From Georgenia wutianyii (lineage in GTDB: Bacteria > Actinomycetota > Actinomycetes > Actinomycetales > Actinomycetaceae): 64,000 bases of DNA. This document shows positions 29,403-43,099 of the stretch, one piece after another. A program made the position numbers and the translations under genes. Location of the stretch: the NCBI RefSeq assembly GCF_006349365.1, contig NZ_CP040899.1:2356001-2420000 (forward strand). The letters run 5' to 3'. The notes below the pieces were generated by a model. That model made no database searches and was not told where the DNA came from. It saw nothing but the letters and a program-made list of their open reading frames with translations. Positions within the stretch are counted from its first letter, which is position 1; the number at the start of each line of letters is the position of its first letter.

Positions 29403-31081
29403 GGTGCCATGACGGCACGATCGAGGAGCTCTGCGGCGTGACGGCGTGCCACGTCGGAGTCCTCCTGGCCGGACAGCATCCGGGCCAGCTCCTGCTCCCT
29501 CTCGGCGCCGGTGACGCGCCGGACGTCGGTGACCGTCGCCTCACCCGTGGACTTCGTCACGACCAGGTGCGTGTCGGCGAAGGCCGCGACCTGGGGCAGG
29601 TGGGTGACGACGACGACCTGCGCGACCCGGGCGAGCCCGGCGAGCCTGCGTCCCACCTCGATCGCCGCCTTGCCGCCCACCCCGGCGTCGACCTCGTCGA
29701 AGACGAACGTGGGGCGCACCGCCGGGGCGGTGTCCGGGGCGGCGACGGCGACCTCGAGGGCGAGCATGACGCGCGAGAGCTCACCGCCGGATGCGCCGTC
29801 CCCCAGCGGCCGGGGCCGGGCGTCGGGGCGCGGCTGGAGGAGGAGGGCCACGCTCTCGGCGCCCCACGGACCGGGCTCGGGAAGCGGCGTGAGCGCGACG
29901 TCGAGGTGGGCACCGGGCATCGCGAGGCCGGCGAGCTCGGCGTCGACGGCGGCGCTGAGCCGGGCCGCCGCCTCGGTGCGGGCGGCGGTCAGCTCCGCGG
30001 CGAGGGCCTCGAGGCGCGCCGTGAGCGAGGCCAGCTCCTCGCGCAGGGCCGCGCCGCCGTCCTGGGGCCCGTCGATCTCGGCGAGCCGGGCGGCCGCGGC
30101 GGCCGACCACTCGGTGAGGGCGTCGGGGCCCTCGACGCCGAGGCGCAGCGCGGCGTCCTTGAGGGCGGCGCGACGCTCGTGGACGGTCTGCAGCCGGGTG
30201 GGGTCGGCCTCGAGGGAGGCGAGGAAGGCACCGACGTCGGTGCCGATGTCGGCCAGGAGGTAGGCGACCTCGGCGAGCCGGGCGGCGAGCGCGGACAGCT
30301 CGGGGTCGGAGACCTCCAGCGACCGCCGGGCCTCGTCGACGAGGACGGTGGCGTCCAGCTCGGCGCCCTCCCCCGCCCCGGACAGCGCGGCGTGGGCACG
30401 GCCCGCGGCCTCGCGCAGCTCCTCGACGTTGCCGAGCTTCTCTGCCTCGGCGCGCAGCTCGTCGTCCTCGCCGGGCTGCGGGTCGAGGGCCTCGAGGAGC
30501 TCGAGGCCGGCACGCAGGCGGGCAGCCTCGCCGGCGCGCTCGTCGCTGCGTGCCTGCCACTCCTCCAGCCGGGTGCGCGCGTCGGTGAGGCGCTGCCACG
30601 TCCCGCGGTAGTCGGTGAGGAGCGCGCCGGTGCGGGCGAAGGAGTCGAGGAGCGCACGCTGACGGGCCGGGGCGCGCAACCGCAGCTGGTCGGACTGGCC
30701 GTGGACGGTGACGAGGTCGGCGGCGAGCTCGGCGAGGAACGCCTGGGGCACGCTGCGCCCGCCGGCGAAGGACCGTGAGCGGCCCTGGGCGGGAAGAGTG
30801 CGGGCGAGGATGAGGGCGTCGTCGTCCAGGGTCCCGCCGGACTCCTCGACGCGCCGCGCGACGTCCTCGTCGACGACGAACGTGCCCTCGACGACGGCGC
30901 GGTCGGTGCCGGTACGCACGACCGCCGGGTCCCCGCGCCCGCCGAGGAGGAGGTCGAGGCCGGTCAGGACCATCGTCTTGCCGGCACCGGTCTCGCCCGT
31001 GATGACGGTGAAGCCGGGACCGAGCTCGAGGCGCGCGGAGGCGATGACACCGACGTTCTCGATGCTGATCTCCTCGATCAC
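29399..31081 (-). CDS. recN: DNA repair protein RecN
   Basis: 560 residues, SMC-like ATPase. The N-terminal Walker A GETGAGKT, two coiled-coil arms flanking LLDSFARTG and the C-terminal signature GGELSRVMLALEV with Walker B TFVFDEVDAGVGGKAA are all present. It acts in recombinational repair of double-strand breaks, holding DNA ends in the nucleoid. It overlaps nadK by 4 bases, and the same order is seen in mycobacteria. Confidence 0.96.
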   Translation of the reverse strand: MIEEISIENVGVIASARLELGPGFTVITGETGAGKTMVLTGLDLLLGGRGDPAVVRTGTDRAVVEGTFVVDEDVARRVEESGGTLDDDALILARTLPAQGRSRSFAGGRSVPQAFLAELAADLVTVHGQSDQLRLRAPARQRALLDSFARTGALLTDYRGTWQRLTDARTRLEEWQARSDERAGEAARLRAGLELLEALDPQPGEDDELRAEAEKLGNVEELREAAGRAHAALSGAGEGAELDATVLVDEARRSLEVSDPELSALAARLAEVAYLLADIGTDVGAFLASLEADPTRLQTVHERRAALKDAALRLGVEGPDALTEWSAAAAARLAEIDGPQDGGAALREELASLTARLEALAAELTAARTEAAARLSAAVDAELAGLAMPGAHLDVALTPLPEPGPWGAESVALLLQPRPDARPRPLGDGASGGELSRVMLALEVAVAAPDTAPAVRPTFVFDEVDAGVGGKAAIEVGRRLAGLARVAQVVVVTHLPQVAAFADTHLVVTKSTGEATVTDVRRVTGAEREQELARMLSGQEDSDVARRHAAELLDRAVMAP

Positions 31082-31920
31082 GGGTCCTTCCTCCCTCCGC
31101 GCCAGCCGGTGACGGGCAGGTTGAACTTCGCGACGAGCCGCCCGGAGAAGGGGGTCGGCTCGATGCGCGCGAGCCGAACGGGCTCACGGCCGCGGCGCAC
31201 GTCGATGTGCGAGCCGACGGGCGCGGGGAGCTGACGGCGCCCGTCGCACCACACGTCCCCGCCGGAGAGGTTGCGCTCGAGGACCTCGACGGAGAGCACG
31301 GAGCGCGGCCCGGCGACGAGCGGCCGGGAGAACAGTGCGTGGGCGGCGATCGGCACGACGAGCAGGGCCTCGACGTCGGGCCACACGACCGGTCCCCCGC
31401 CGGAGAAGGCGTAGGCGGTCGAGCCGGTGGGGGTGGCGATGACGATGCCGTCGCAGCCGAACGTCGACAGGCCGCGCCCGTCGACGCCGAGGGCGAGCTC
31501 GATGACCCCGGAGCGGTCGACCTTCTCGATGGTCGCCTCGTTGATCGCCCAGCCGTGGTGGACCTCCCCCTGGGGGGTCTGCACCTCGACGTCGATGGTC
31601 ATCCGCTCCTCGACGGTGTAGTCGCGGTCGGCGATGCGCTGGACGACCTCACCGAGGCTGTCCGGCTCGGCCTCGGCGAGGAAGCCGACGTGGCCGAGGT
31701 TGACGCCGAGGAGCGGGACGTCGCGGCCCCGGACGAGCTCGGCGGCGTGCAGGAGCGTGCCGTCCCCACCGAGGACGAGGACGAGCTCGGGGTCGACGCC
31801 CGGGGTGAGCTCGTGGACGGGCTCGATGCCCAGGGCGCGCAGGCTCTGCTCGACGTCGGCCGCCGCGGTCACCGCCTGCTCGCGCCACGCGTGCTGGACG
31901 ATGAGGACGCTGCGGCTCAC
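31078..31920 (-). CDS. nadK: NAD kinase
   Basis: 280 residues. The conserved LVLGGDGTLLHAAEL motif, the NHx4E-like INEATIEKVDRSG and GCDGIVIATPTGSTAYAFSGGGPVVWPD are all present. It phosphorylates NAD to NADP. The ends overlap recN downstream and tlyA upstream by four bases each (ATGA), so the three are translationally coupled. Confidence 0.96.
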   Translation of the reverse strand: MSRSVLIVQHAWREQAVTAAADVEQSLRALGIEPVHELTPGVDPELVLVLGGDGTLLHAAELVRGRDVPLLGVNLGHVGFLAEAEPDSLGEVVQRIADRDYTVEERMTIDVEVQTPQGEVHHGWAINEATIEKVDRSGVIELALGVDGRGLSTFGCDGIVIATPTGSTAYAFSGGGPVVWPDVEALLVVPIAAHALFSRPLVAGPRSVLSVEVLERNLSGGDVWCDGRRQLPAPVGSHIDVRRGREPVRLARIEPTPFSGRLVAKFNLPVTGWRGGRKDP

Positions 31921-32741
31921 GGCGCCACCTCAGGGCGGCGCTCGACGGCTGAGGCGATCACGGCGTCGAGCTCCTCGGGCGGGTGGGCGCGGTCGGGGTC
32001 ACGGCGCAAGCCTATGAAGTACTCGACGTTCCCGCTGGGACCGGGCAGCGGGCTGGGTTCGACGGCGAAGGTGTGCAGGCCGAGCGCCTGCGCGGCGTCG
32101 GCGACGGTGCGGACCGCGTGGGCGTGCAGGGCCGGGTCGCGGACCACCCCGCCCTTGCCGATCGCCTCGCGGCCGACCTCGAACTGGGGCTTGACCATGA
32201 GGAGGAAGTCGGCGTCGGGCGCCGCCGCTGCCGCCAGTGCCGGCAGGACGAGGGTGAGGGAGATGAAGGAGAGGTCCGAGACGACGAGCGAGGGCGCCGG
32301 GGCCACGGCTTCCGGGTCGAGGGTGCGCACGTTCGTCCGGTCGAGGACGGTGACGCGCGGGTCCTGCTGGAGGGACCAGGCGAGCTGGCCGTAGCCGACG
32401 TCGACGGCGACGACGTGCTCCGCGCCGCGGCGCAGGAGGACGTCGGTGAACCCGCCCGTCGAGGCGCCGGCGTCGAGGGCGCGGCGACCGGCGACCGGCA
32501 CCTCGGACCCGAGCGCGTCGAGCGCGCCGGCGAGCTTGTGCGCGCCGCGGGAGACGTACTCCTCCTCGGCGGGGGCGACGACGCGCAGCGCCTGGGCAGG
32601 GTCGACCTGGCGAGCGGGCTTGGTCACCGGCCCGCCGTCGAGCAGGACCTGGCCGGCGGCGATGAGGTCGGCGGCGTGCTGCCGCGAGCGGGCGAGGCCG
32701 CGGCGGACGAGCTCGGCGTCGACCCGGACGAGACGCGCCAC
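31917..32741 (-). CDS. tlyA: TlyA-type rRNA 2'-O-methyltransferase
   Basis: 274 residues. An N-terminal S4 RNA-binding domain (about 1-65, VRVDAELVRRGLARSRQHAADLIAAGQVLLDG) is joined to an FtsJ-like methyltransferase with the SAM site ALDAGASTGGFTDVLLRRGA and the KDKE-type residues (D in VVSDLSFISL, K in LMVKPQFEVG). It methylates 16S C1409 and 23S C1920 in mycobacteria, which affects capreomycin sensitivity. It follows a small gene by one base. Confidence 0.93.
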   Translation of the reverse strand: MARLVRVDAELVRRGLARSRQHAADLIAAGQVLLDGGPVTKPARQVDPAQALRVVAPAEEEYVSRGAHKLAGALDALGSEVPVAGRRALDAGASTGGFTDVLLRRGAEHVVAVDVGYGQLAWSLQQDPRVTVLDRTNVRTLDPEAVAPAPSLVVSDLSFISLTLVLPALAAAAAPDADFLLMVKPQFEVGREAIGKGGVVRDPALHAHAVRTVADAAQALGLHTFAVEPSPLPGPSGNVEYFIGLRRDPDRAHPPEELDAVIASAVERRPEVAP

Positions 32742-32742
32742 G

Positions 32743-32940
32743 TCAGGACTCTGCGGAGGAGAGCTGGGCGGCGAGCGCGCGGTGGACGGTGTCCAGGACG
32801 GCGAGCTGCTCGGTCAGCGGACGGTCGGCGAGGGTGTCGAGCTCGGCGAGCTCGGGCACGGGGGCGGGCGGCGCGTCCGGTCCGGGACGCGGTGGCGCGG
32901 GCCGAGGGGCCGCGGACGCGGCCTGCGTGCTGTCGTTCAT
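32743..32940 (-). CDS. Small conserved protein upstream of tlyA (Rv1693-like)
   Basis: 65 residues. A Pro/Ala-rich N-terminal half is followed by a probable helix, ADRPLTEQLAVLDTVHRALAAQL. A protein of similar size and C-terminal helix occurs at the same place in mycobacteria (Rv1693). The ATG at 32940 has an AGGAAGG site. It seems to head the transcription unit continuing into tlyA-nadK-recN-steAB. Function unknown. Confidence 0.78.
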   Translation of the reverse strand: MNDSTQAASAAPRPAPPRPGPDAPPAPVPELAELDTLADRPLTEQLAVLDTVHRALAAQLSSAES

Positions 32941-32997
32941 GGGTCACCTTCCTGCCGTGCCGGTCAGGCTACCCGCGCCCGACGCGGCGGGGGGCGA

Positions 32998-33025
32998 CGC
33001 CGTGCCAGGAACACCTGGCACGGCG
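32998..33025 (-). terminator. Hairpin terminator between HAD phosphatase and the tlyA unit
   Basis: CGCCGTGCCAGG (32998-33009) and CCTGGCACGGCG (33014-33025) form a perfect 12-bp stem around AACA, starting 6 bases after the HAD gene stop on the minus strand. It marks the end of the TPR-HAD unit and implies a new promoter for the small gene at 32940. Confidence 0.65.
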
Positions 33026-33030
33026 CGCCG

Positions 33031-34101
33031 TCAGCCGATCGTCAGCGCCGGGACGTCCTGCGGCTGGACGGGCCGGCCGCTGTCCGCCGCGTCCCAGGCG
33101 GCGACGCACAGTGCGCGCCACCCGTCGAGCGTCACCCGGGCGGGCCGGTCACCGGAGAGCCGCTGCTCCCCGGAGGGGCCGAGCGGGCCGGTGGGGTCGT
33201 CGACGAGGACGAGGGTGCCGTCGTCGACGCGCGCGACGGCGGCGCCGCAGCTCCACCAGCCCTCGTCGTCGACGTGCCTGGGCTCGGGGTGCCGCTCGAG
33301 CAGCCCGCGCAGGTCGGTGGCGAGCATCGACGGGCGCTGGTGCGCCGGTGCGAGGACGGCGTCACGGGCGCTCGTCACGCCCGTGAGGACGAGCAGGCCG
33401 GGGATCCCGGAGGCGCGGGCGCCCTCGAGGTCGGTGTCGAGCCGGTCACCGATGGCCATCGGGTTCTGCGCGCCGACGCGCTCGGCGGCCTGGCGGAAGA
33501 TCGCCGGGAGCGGCTTGCCGGACGCGAGCGGCTGGACGCCGGTCGCCTCGACGACGGCGCGCACGAGCGCGCCGTTGCCCGGGGCGACCCCACGCTCCTT
33601 GGGGATGGAGCCGTCGAGGTTGGTCGCGACGTGGCGCGCGCCGGCGCCGATCGCGTAGGAGGCCTCGGCGAGGTCGTGCCAGCTCAGGTGCGGGGCGTAG
33701 CCCTGGACGACGGCCTCCGGCGCGTCGGCCGCGCTCGCCACGAGCGTGAAGCCGGCGTGCTCGAGCGCCGTGCGCAGCCCCTGGCCGCCGATGGGCAGCA
33801 CGCGGGCGCCGGGCTCGAGCACCTCCTGCAGGAGGAGGGCGACCGACTGGGCGGAGGTGACGACCTGCTCGGGTGAGCAGGGCACGCCGAAGCCGTCGAT
33901 CTGGGCGGCGATCTCCTCCGGCTCACGGGAGGAGTTGTTCGTGACGTACAGCGGACGCAGGCCACGCTCGGCGGCCGCCGCGATCGCGTCGGCCGCGTGG
34001 ACCACCGCCTCGGCCCCCAGGTAGACGACGCCGTCGAGGTCGTAGAGACCGACGTCGTAGACGTCGCACGGCGGCGGCGAACCGATGAGCGTCGCGGTCA
34101 C
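33031..34101 (-). CDS. HAD-superfamily (IIA) phosphatase
   Basis: 356 residues. The catalytic DLDGVVYLG (nucleophile and acid Asp), YVTNNSSR (motif II), ASGKPLPAIFRQAAERVG (Lys) and MAIGDRLDTDLEGARASGI (motif IV) are complete, with the C2a cap of NagD-type enzymes. The mycobacterial homologue at this locus (Rv1692) is described as a glycerol-3-phosphate phosphatase for membrane-lipid recycling. The C-terminal 80 residues are an added domain, found also in actinobacterial homologues. It overlaps the TPR gene by 4 bases. Confidence 0.9.
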   Translation of the reverse strand: MTATLIGSPPPCDVYDVGLYDLDGVVYLGAEAVVHAADAIAAAAERGLRPLYVTNNSSREPEEIAAQIDGFGVPCSPEQVVTSAQSVALLLQEVLEPGARVLPIGGQGLRTALEHAGFTLVASAADAPEAVVQGYAPHLSWHDLAEASYAIGAGARHVATNLDGSIPKERGVAPGNGALVRAVVEATGVQPLASGKPLPAIFRQAAERVGAQNPMAIGDRLDTDLEGARASGIPGLLVLTGVTSARDAVLAPAHQRPSMLATDLRGLLERHPEPRHVDDEGWWSCGAAVARVDDGTLVLVDDPTGPLGPSGEQRLSGDRPARVTLDGWRALCVAAWDAADSGRPVQPQDVPALTIG

Positions 34102-37100
34102 CGGCGGTCCTCCAGGTCACCGTCCGCGAAGAGGTCGAGCTGCTCGGAGCCGTTGTCGGACTCCTGGTCCTCCTCGACGGTGTCGGGGCCGGTGGTCTCC
34201 TCGGCCTCGACCGCGTCGGTGACCTCGGCGGTCTCCTCGCCCTCGACCGCGTCGGTGACCTCGGCGGTCTCCTCGGCCTCGACCGCGTCGGTGACCTCGG
34301 CGGTCTCCTCGGCCTCGACCGCGGACTCCTCGACGACCTCGACCTCGGACTCCTCGACCACGATCTCCGCCTCGGGGGCCGACTCGTCGACCTGCGGCTC
34401 CTCGGCGTCGTCAGCGTCCACGACCTCGACGTCCGACTCCACGTCGACCGTCTCGGCGTCCGGGGCGGACTCCTCGATCTCGACGGACTCCTCGATCACG
34501 ACCTCGGCCTCGGGCACGGACTCGACGTCGACGACCGCGGCGTCCGGCGCGGAGTCCTCGACGAGGACGACCTCGACCTCGACCTCCTCGGCCTCCTCCT
34601 CGAGCTCGTCGTCCTCCGGCTCGACCTCGTCAGGCTCGCCGGCCTCGAGCTCGTCGACCCCTGACACGTCCTCGGCCTCATCGTCCTCGGACTCGACCTC
34701 GTCGGTCTCATCGGCCTCGGACTCATCGGCCTCGGACTCGTCGTCCTCCGGCTCGTCGTCCTCCGGCTCGTCGTCCTCCGGCTCGTCGTCCTCCGGCGCG
34801 TCAGCCTCGGCGACGGACGCCGGCGTGGCCTGCTCGTCATCGTCGTCCCCGAGGTCGAGGACGACGACGTCGTCCTCCTCCTGGGGTGCGATCGCCTCGG
34901 CGGCGGCCCGCGCCTCAGCGGCGTCGTCGGTGCGACCGAGGGTCTCGAGCCTGTCGGCGCGGACGAGCATCAGCCGGCGGCGGTACTCGGGCTCGCGGAC
35001 GCGCGGGAGCAGCTTGTCGATGACGAGCAGCGCGGCGTCGTGCTCGCCGAGGTCGGCTCGTGCACCGCTCTCGACGAGGGTGAGCTCGACGGCCTCCTCG
35101 ATGCTGAGCTCGCGCCCCTTGGCCTCGGCGATGACCGCGAGCGCGCGCTCGGGGCGTCCGAGGCCACGCTCGCAGTCGGCCTCGATCGCGGGGTGCGCGT
35201 CGACACCGCTGAGACGGCGCACCGTACGGACCTCACGCAGCGCCTCCGCGTACCGTCCGGTCGCGTAGGCGGTGAGGGCCAGTGCCTCGCGCACGACGTC
35301 GACGCGACCGGCACGCCGGACCGCTGCGGACGCGTGCTCGTAGGCGAGCTCCGGGTCCGTGTCGAGCGTCCGGCCGGCCATGACCAGGTGGACGGCCACC
35401 CAGTCGGAGTTCAGCTTGGACAGGGTGCGCAGACGTGACCGCGCGGCCTTGTCGAGCATCTGGGGGATGACGTCCTCGTCCACGGGGGGCGCGGGGTGAC
35501 GCAGTTCCTCGTCATGAGGCGCCTGGTCGGACGCGTGCCGCGGGCCGGACCGGTCGAAACCTCCACCGGTGCGGTGCCCACCGCCTGCCGAGCGGTCGTA
35601 GCCGCCCTCACGGCGGCCGCCACGCTCGCCACCACGGCGGTCGTCGGGGCGGCCATAGCCACCCTCACGACGCTCGGTCGGACGACCGAAGCCACCCTCG
35701 CGACGCTCGCCACCACGACGCTCGTCGGGACGGCCAAAGCCACCCTCACGACCCCCGGTCGGACGACCCTGACCACCCTCACGACGCTCCGTCGGACGGC
35801 CATAGCCGCCCTCACGACGCTCACCACGGTCGAAGCTGCGGGGAGCGCCCTCGCGACGCTCCGTGGGACGGCCGTAACCGCCCTCACGACGCTCACCGCC
35901 GTTGAAGTCACGGGAACCGCCATCGCGACGCTCCGTGGGACGGCCATAGCCACCCTCACGACGCTCACCACGGTTGAAGTCACGGGAACCGCCATCGCGA
36001 CGCTCGGTCGGACGGCCGTAACCGCCCTCACGACGCTCACCGCCGTTGAAGTCACGGGAACCGCCATCGCGACGCTCGGTCGGACGGCCGTAGCCACCCT
36101 CGCGACGCTCGGTCGGACGGCCGTAACCACCCTCACGACGCTCGCCACCACGACGCTCGTCGGGGCGGCCGTAACCACCACCCTCACGACGCTCGGTCGG
36201 ACGGCTCTGACCGCCTTCGCGACGCTCGGTGGGGCGGCCGTAGCCGCCCTCACGACGCTCGCCGCGGTTGAAGTCACGGGAAGCGCCATCGCGACGCTCG
36301 GTCGGACGGCCGTAACCACCCTCACGACGCTCGCCACCACGACGCTCGTCGGGGCGGCCGTAACCACCACCCTCACGACGCTCGGTCGGACGGCTCTGAC
36401 CGCCTTCACGACGCTCGGTCGGGCGGCCGTAACCACCCTCACGACGCTCGCCACCACGACGCTCGTCGGGGCGGCCGTAACCACCACCCTCACGACGCTC
36501 GGTCGGACGGCTCTGACCGCCTTCACGACGCTCGGTCGGACGGCCGTAGCCGCCCTCACGACGCTCGCCGCGGTTGAAGTCACGGGAAGCGCCATCGCGA
36601 CGCTCGGTCGGACGGCCGTAGCCACCCTCACGACGCTCGCCACCACGACGGTCGTCGGGGCGGCCGTAGCCGCCCTCACGACGCTCGCCGCGGTTGAAGT
36701 CACGGGAACCGCTGTCGCGACGCTCGCCACCACGGCCCTCGGCGGGGCGGTTGTAGCCACCCTCACGCCGGTCTCCGCGGTCGAAGCCTCGTTCGCTGCC
36801 GCGACGCTCGTCGGGACGCCCGGCACCGCCGCTGCGGTACCCCTCGCCCTGACGCCGCGGGCGGTCGTCGCCGAAGCTGCGCTGCCCGCGCTCGTTGTCA
36901 CGGCGGTCGCCGGCAGGCGGGCGCCGGTCGTCACGGCCGTCGCGACGCGGCGCACTGCCACGACCTGCGTCGGTCGTGCGGTCGCCGCTCCAACGCGGGC
37001 GGTCACCGCGTGCGGTGCTGCCGCCCCGTGCGGGGCGACCGCCCTTCTCGTAGGGCCGGCCGGAGCGCGGCGCGCTGCCGCCGCTCGACGGACGTCCGGC

Positions 37101-37178
37101 GGCGCGACCACGGGGATTACGCTGGTGCGCCCCTGGACGATCCTCGCCACGTCGTTCGTTCTCGTTGTGGTCGTTCAT
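34098..37178 (-). CDS. TPR-containing protein with Arg/Gly/Tyr-rich repeat head and acidic tail
   Basis: 1026 residues from the ATG at 37178 (GGAAGGA site). Residues about 1-550 are basic and disordered, dominated by RREGGYGRPTERR-type units with about 18 copies of G(Y/F)GRP. Residues about 560-760 are a helical-repeat (TPR-like) region conserved among actinobacteria at this locus (Rv1691-like: MLDKAARSRLRTLSKLNSDW, then AYATGRYAEALREVRTVRRL). Residues about 770-1020 are strongly acidic (PEDDE and AEETAEVTDAVE repeats). No enzymatic motif is present. The head resembles RNA-binding, condensate-forming RGG regions. It lies directly behind the rRNA operon and overlaps the HAD gene. Confidence 0.82.
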   Translation of the reverse strand: MNDHNENERRGEDRPGAHQRNPRGRAAGRPSSGGSAPRSGRPYEKGGRPARGGSTARGDRPRWSGDRTTDAGRGSAPRRDGRDDRRPPAGDRRDNERGQRSFGDDRPRRQGEGYRSGGAGRPDERRGSERGFDRGDRREGGYNRPAEGRGGERRDSGSRDFNRGERREGGYGRPDDRRGGERREGGYGRPTERRDGASRDFNRGERREGGYGRPTERREGGQSRPTERREGGGYGRPDERRGGERREGGYGRPTERREGGQSRPTERREGGGYGRPDERRGGERREGGYGRPTERRDGASRDFNRGERREGGYGRPTERREGGQSRPTERREGGGYGRPDERRGGERREGGYGRPTERREGGYGRPTERRDGGSRDFNGGERREGGYGRPTERRDGGSRDFNRGERREGGYGRPTERRDGGSRDFNGGERREGGYGRPTERREGAPRSFDRGERREGGYGRPTERREGGQGRPTGGREGGFGRPDERRGGERREGGFGRPTERREGGYGRPDDRRGGERGGRREGGYDRSAGGGHRTGGGFDRSGPRHASDQAPHDEELRHPAPPVDEDVIPQMLDKAARSRLRTLSKLNSDWVAVHLVMAGRTLDTDPELAYEHASAAVRRAGRVDVVREALALTAYATGRYAEALREVRTVRRLSGVDAHPAIEADCERGLGRPERALAVIAEAKGRELSIEEAVELTLVESGARADLGEHDAALLVIDKLLPRVREPEYRRRLMLVRADRLETLGRTDDAAEARAAAEAIAPQEEDDVVVLDLGDDDDEQATPASVAEADAPEDDEPEDDEPEDDEPEDDESEADESEADETDEVESEDDEAEDVSGVDELEAGEPDEVEPEDDELEEEAEEVEVEVVLVEDSAPDAAVVDVESVPEAEVVIEESVEIEESAPDAETVDVESDVEVVDADDAEEPQVDESAPEAEIVVEESEVEVVEESAVEAEETAEVTDAVEAEETAEVTDAVEGEETAEVTDAVEAEETTGPDTVEEDQESDNGSEQLDLFADGDLEDRR
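35620..36770 (-). repeat. In-gene repeat array encoding the Arg/Gly/Tyr-rich head
   Basis: Degenerate tandem units of about 36-72 bp around ACGACGCTCGGTCGGACGGC on the plus strand, with longer blocks repeated almost exactly: the segment with RREGGQSRPTERREGG and the segment with RDFNRGERREGGYG each recur several times. The near identity of the larger blocks suggests recent expansion, so array length may vary between strains and may be hard to assemble. Confidence 0.85.
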
Positions 37179-37214
37179 CGCTTCCTTCCTGAAGCACACC
37201 CGTGGGTGAAACAC

Positions 37215-37248
37215 GTGTGGGCCGCACCCCAAGGGTTGCGGCCCACAC
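37215..37248 (-). terminator. rRNA operon terminator
   Basis: GTGTGGGCCGCA (37215-37226) and TGCGGCCCACAC (37237-37248) make a perfect 12-bp stem with a 10-base loop, 10 bases beyond the 5S 3' end on the minus strand. The sequence after it on that strand (CGTGTTTC) is only weakly T-rich. The next start codon is 37 bases further on. Confidence 0.75.
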
Positions 37249-37257
37249 GGTAATGGG

Positions 37258-37377
37258 TGTTCGGCGGCGTCCTACTCTCCCACGCAGTCTCCCACGCAGT
37301 ACCATCGGCGCTGAAGGGCTTAGCTTCCGGGTTCGGAATGGGACCGGGCGTTTCCCCTTCGCTATGACCGCCGTAAC
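37258..37377 (-). rRNA. rrf: 5S ribosomal RNA
   Basis: 120 bases. On the minus strand it begins GTTACGGCGGTCATAGCG and ends GACGCCGCCGAACA, and these ends pair to form helix I. The conserved CCCATTCCGAACCCGGAAG and GGGAGAGTAGG are present. It is the last gene of the 16S-23S-5S operon. Confidence 0.95.
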
Positions 37378-37451
37378 TCTATGGAGATGTCACCCGTGTG
37401 TGGGTGGCTCCAGAACCGTACAGTGGACGCGTCATCACAAGACCTGATAGT
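37378..37451 (-). other. 23S-5S spacer with 3' half of the pre-23S processing stem
   Basis: The 74-base spacer contains 37412-37431 (plus strand GAACCGTACAGTGGACGCG and neighbours), which is complementary to 40587-40606 in the 16S-23S spacer: 14 continuous pairs plus 5 more after one mismatch. Together they close a long stem around 23S, the expected RNase III substrate. A shorter CACCCGTGTGTGGGTG hairpin follows. Confidence 0.75.
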
Positions 37452-42386
<4,935 letters not shown>

Positions 42387-42664
42387 AATGTCTAGCGCCA
42401 CCCCCGAAGGGGTAACAACCATACGAAGACACCCACCAACCACAAGAGCCGGCAGGCAATCCAGGCAAACCCACCCACGGAAAGGAAACCGCGAGCAGGC
42501 AACCAAACAAACAGACCCTCAAACACCCAGCCCCGAAAGACCGGACGCCATCAGATCCAAATGGCATCAAAAAACTTGGCACACTGTTGAGTTCTCAAGA
42601 AACAGACACACACCGCGGAAGACGGACCTGCTGGTCGCCTCCCCGTCCGGGGCTGGCCGTTCAA

Positions 42665-42693
42665 CTTTACCCGCCGGCGTTCCCACACACAAC
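42665..42693 (-). promoter_or_regulatory. rRNA promoter P2 candidate
   Basis: TTGTGT (42693-42688) and TAAAGT (42670-42665) on the minus strand with 17 bases between. It is about 280 bases upstream of mature 16S and downstream of P1. Confidence 0.55.
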
Positions 42694-42833
42694 TTCAGTC
42701 GGTGTGATCCCCGCCTCCGGGCCCTCAGCCGTCCGCGGTCGAACCGCGGTCACTGTGAGGGGCTGCCTCTCCGGGACCGGCCACCGGCCTCTCGGCCTCG
42801 TGTCCGTGTCTCCCTGGGGGGCAACGAGGTGAA

Positions 42834-42862
42834 ACATTACGTCGTCCCCACACCGACGTCAA
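42834..42862 (-). promoter_or_regulatory. rRNA promoter P1 candidate
   Basis: TTGACG (42862-42857) and TAATGT (42839-42834) on the minus strand with the ideal 17-base spacing. Expected start is near 42827, about 440 bases before mature 16S. Actinobacterial rRNA operons often carry such multiple promoters. Confidence 0.7.
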
Positions 42863-43052
42863 ACCGCCTCCAGCCTGGTTCCGCCGGCCACCGAAACCCC
42901 GCGTGACCTGCACTTTTCTGCCCTTCGTCGGCGTCGACGCCGCGACCTGTGCCCAGATCTCGCCCCTGAGACCTCGTTCACAGGGCGCGGCGCCCCGGTG
43001 GCGGACTGCGCGCCCCGGTACCACCCGGGCGGCGCGGTCCCCCGGGTACGAC

Positions 43053-43083
43053 AGATGCCCGCCGGGCGTGCCGGCGGGCATCT
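43053..43083. terminator. tyrS terminator
   Basis: AGATGCCCGCCGG (43053-43065) and CCGGCGGGCATCT (43071-43083) form a perfect 13-bp stem with a 5-base loop, 17 bases after the tyrS stop on the minus strand. It separates tyrS transcription from the rRNA promoters. Confidence 0.85.
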
Positions 43084-43099
43084 GGTGGTGCGAGCTGGA

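Larger units (their letters stand above)
42387..43052 (-). other. rRNA leader and upstream promoter region (no gene)
   Basis: About 670 bases between 16S and the tyrS terminator. Near 16S lies the processing half-stem 42575-42595 (CTTGGCA, CTGTT and flanking pairs) overlapping the boxA-like CTTGAGAACTC on the minus strand. Two promoter candidates are at 42665-42693 and 42834-42862. The remaining part (42863-43052) is GC-rich; I see no open frame with a plausible start and no other element in it. Confidence 0.7.

Noticed and set aside
35496..37253. A long plus-strand open frame rich in Thr/Ala/Leu
   Set aside because: It is the complement of the Arg/Gly/Tyr repeat array; stops are avoided only because of the repeat. 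It lacks a ribosome site and any domain.
37294..37320. Apparent 12-bp tandem duplication in the 5S gene (TGCGTGGGAGA twice on the minus strand)
   Set aside because: It folds as normal helix IV (GCGTGG and CTGCGT around a GAGA loop) and the total length is that of a standard 5S, so it is not an insertion.
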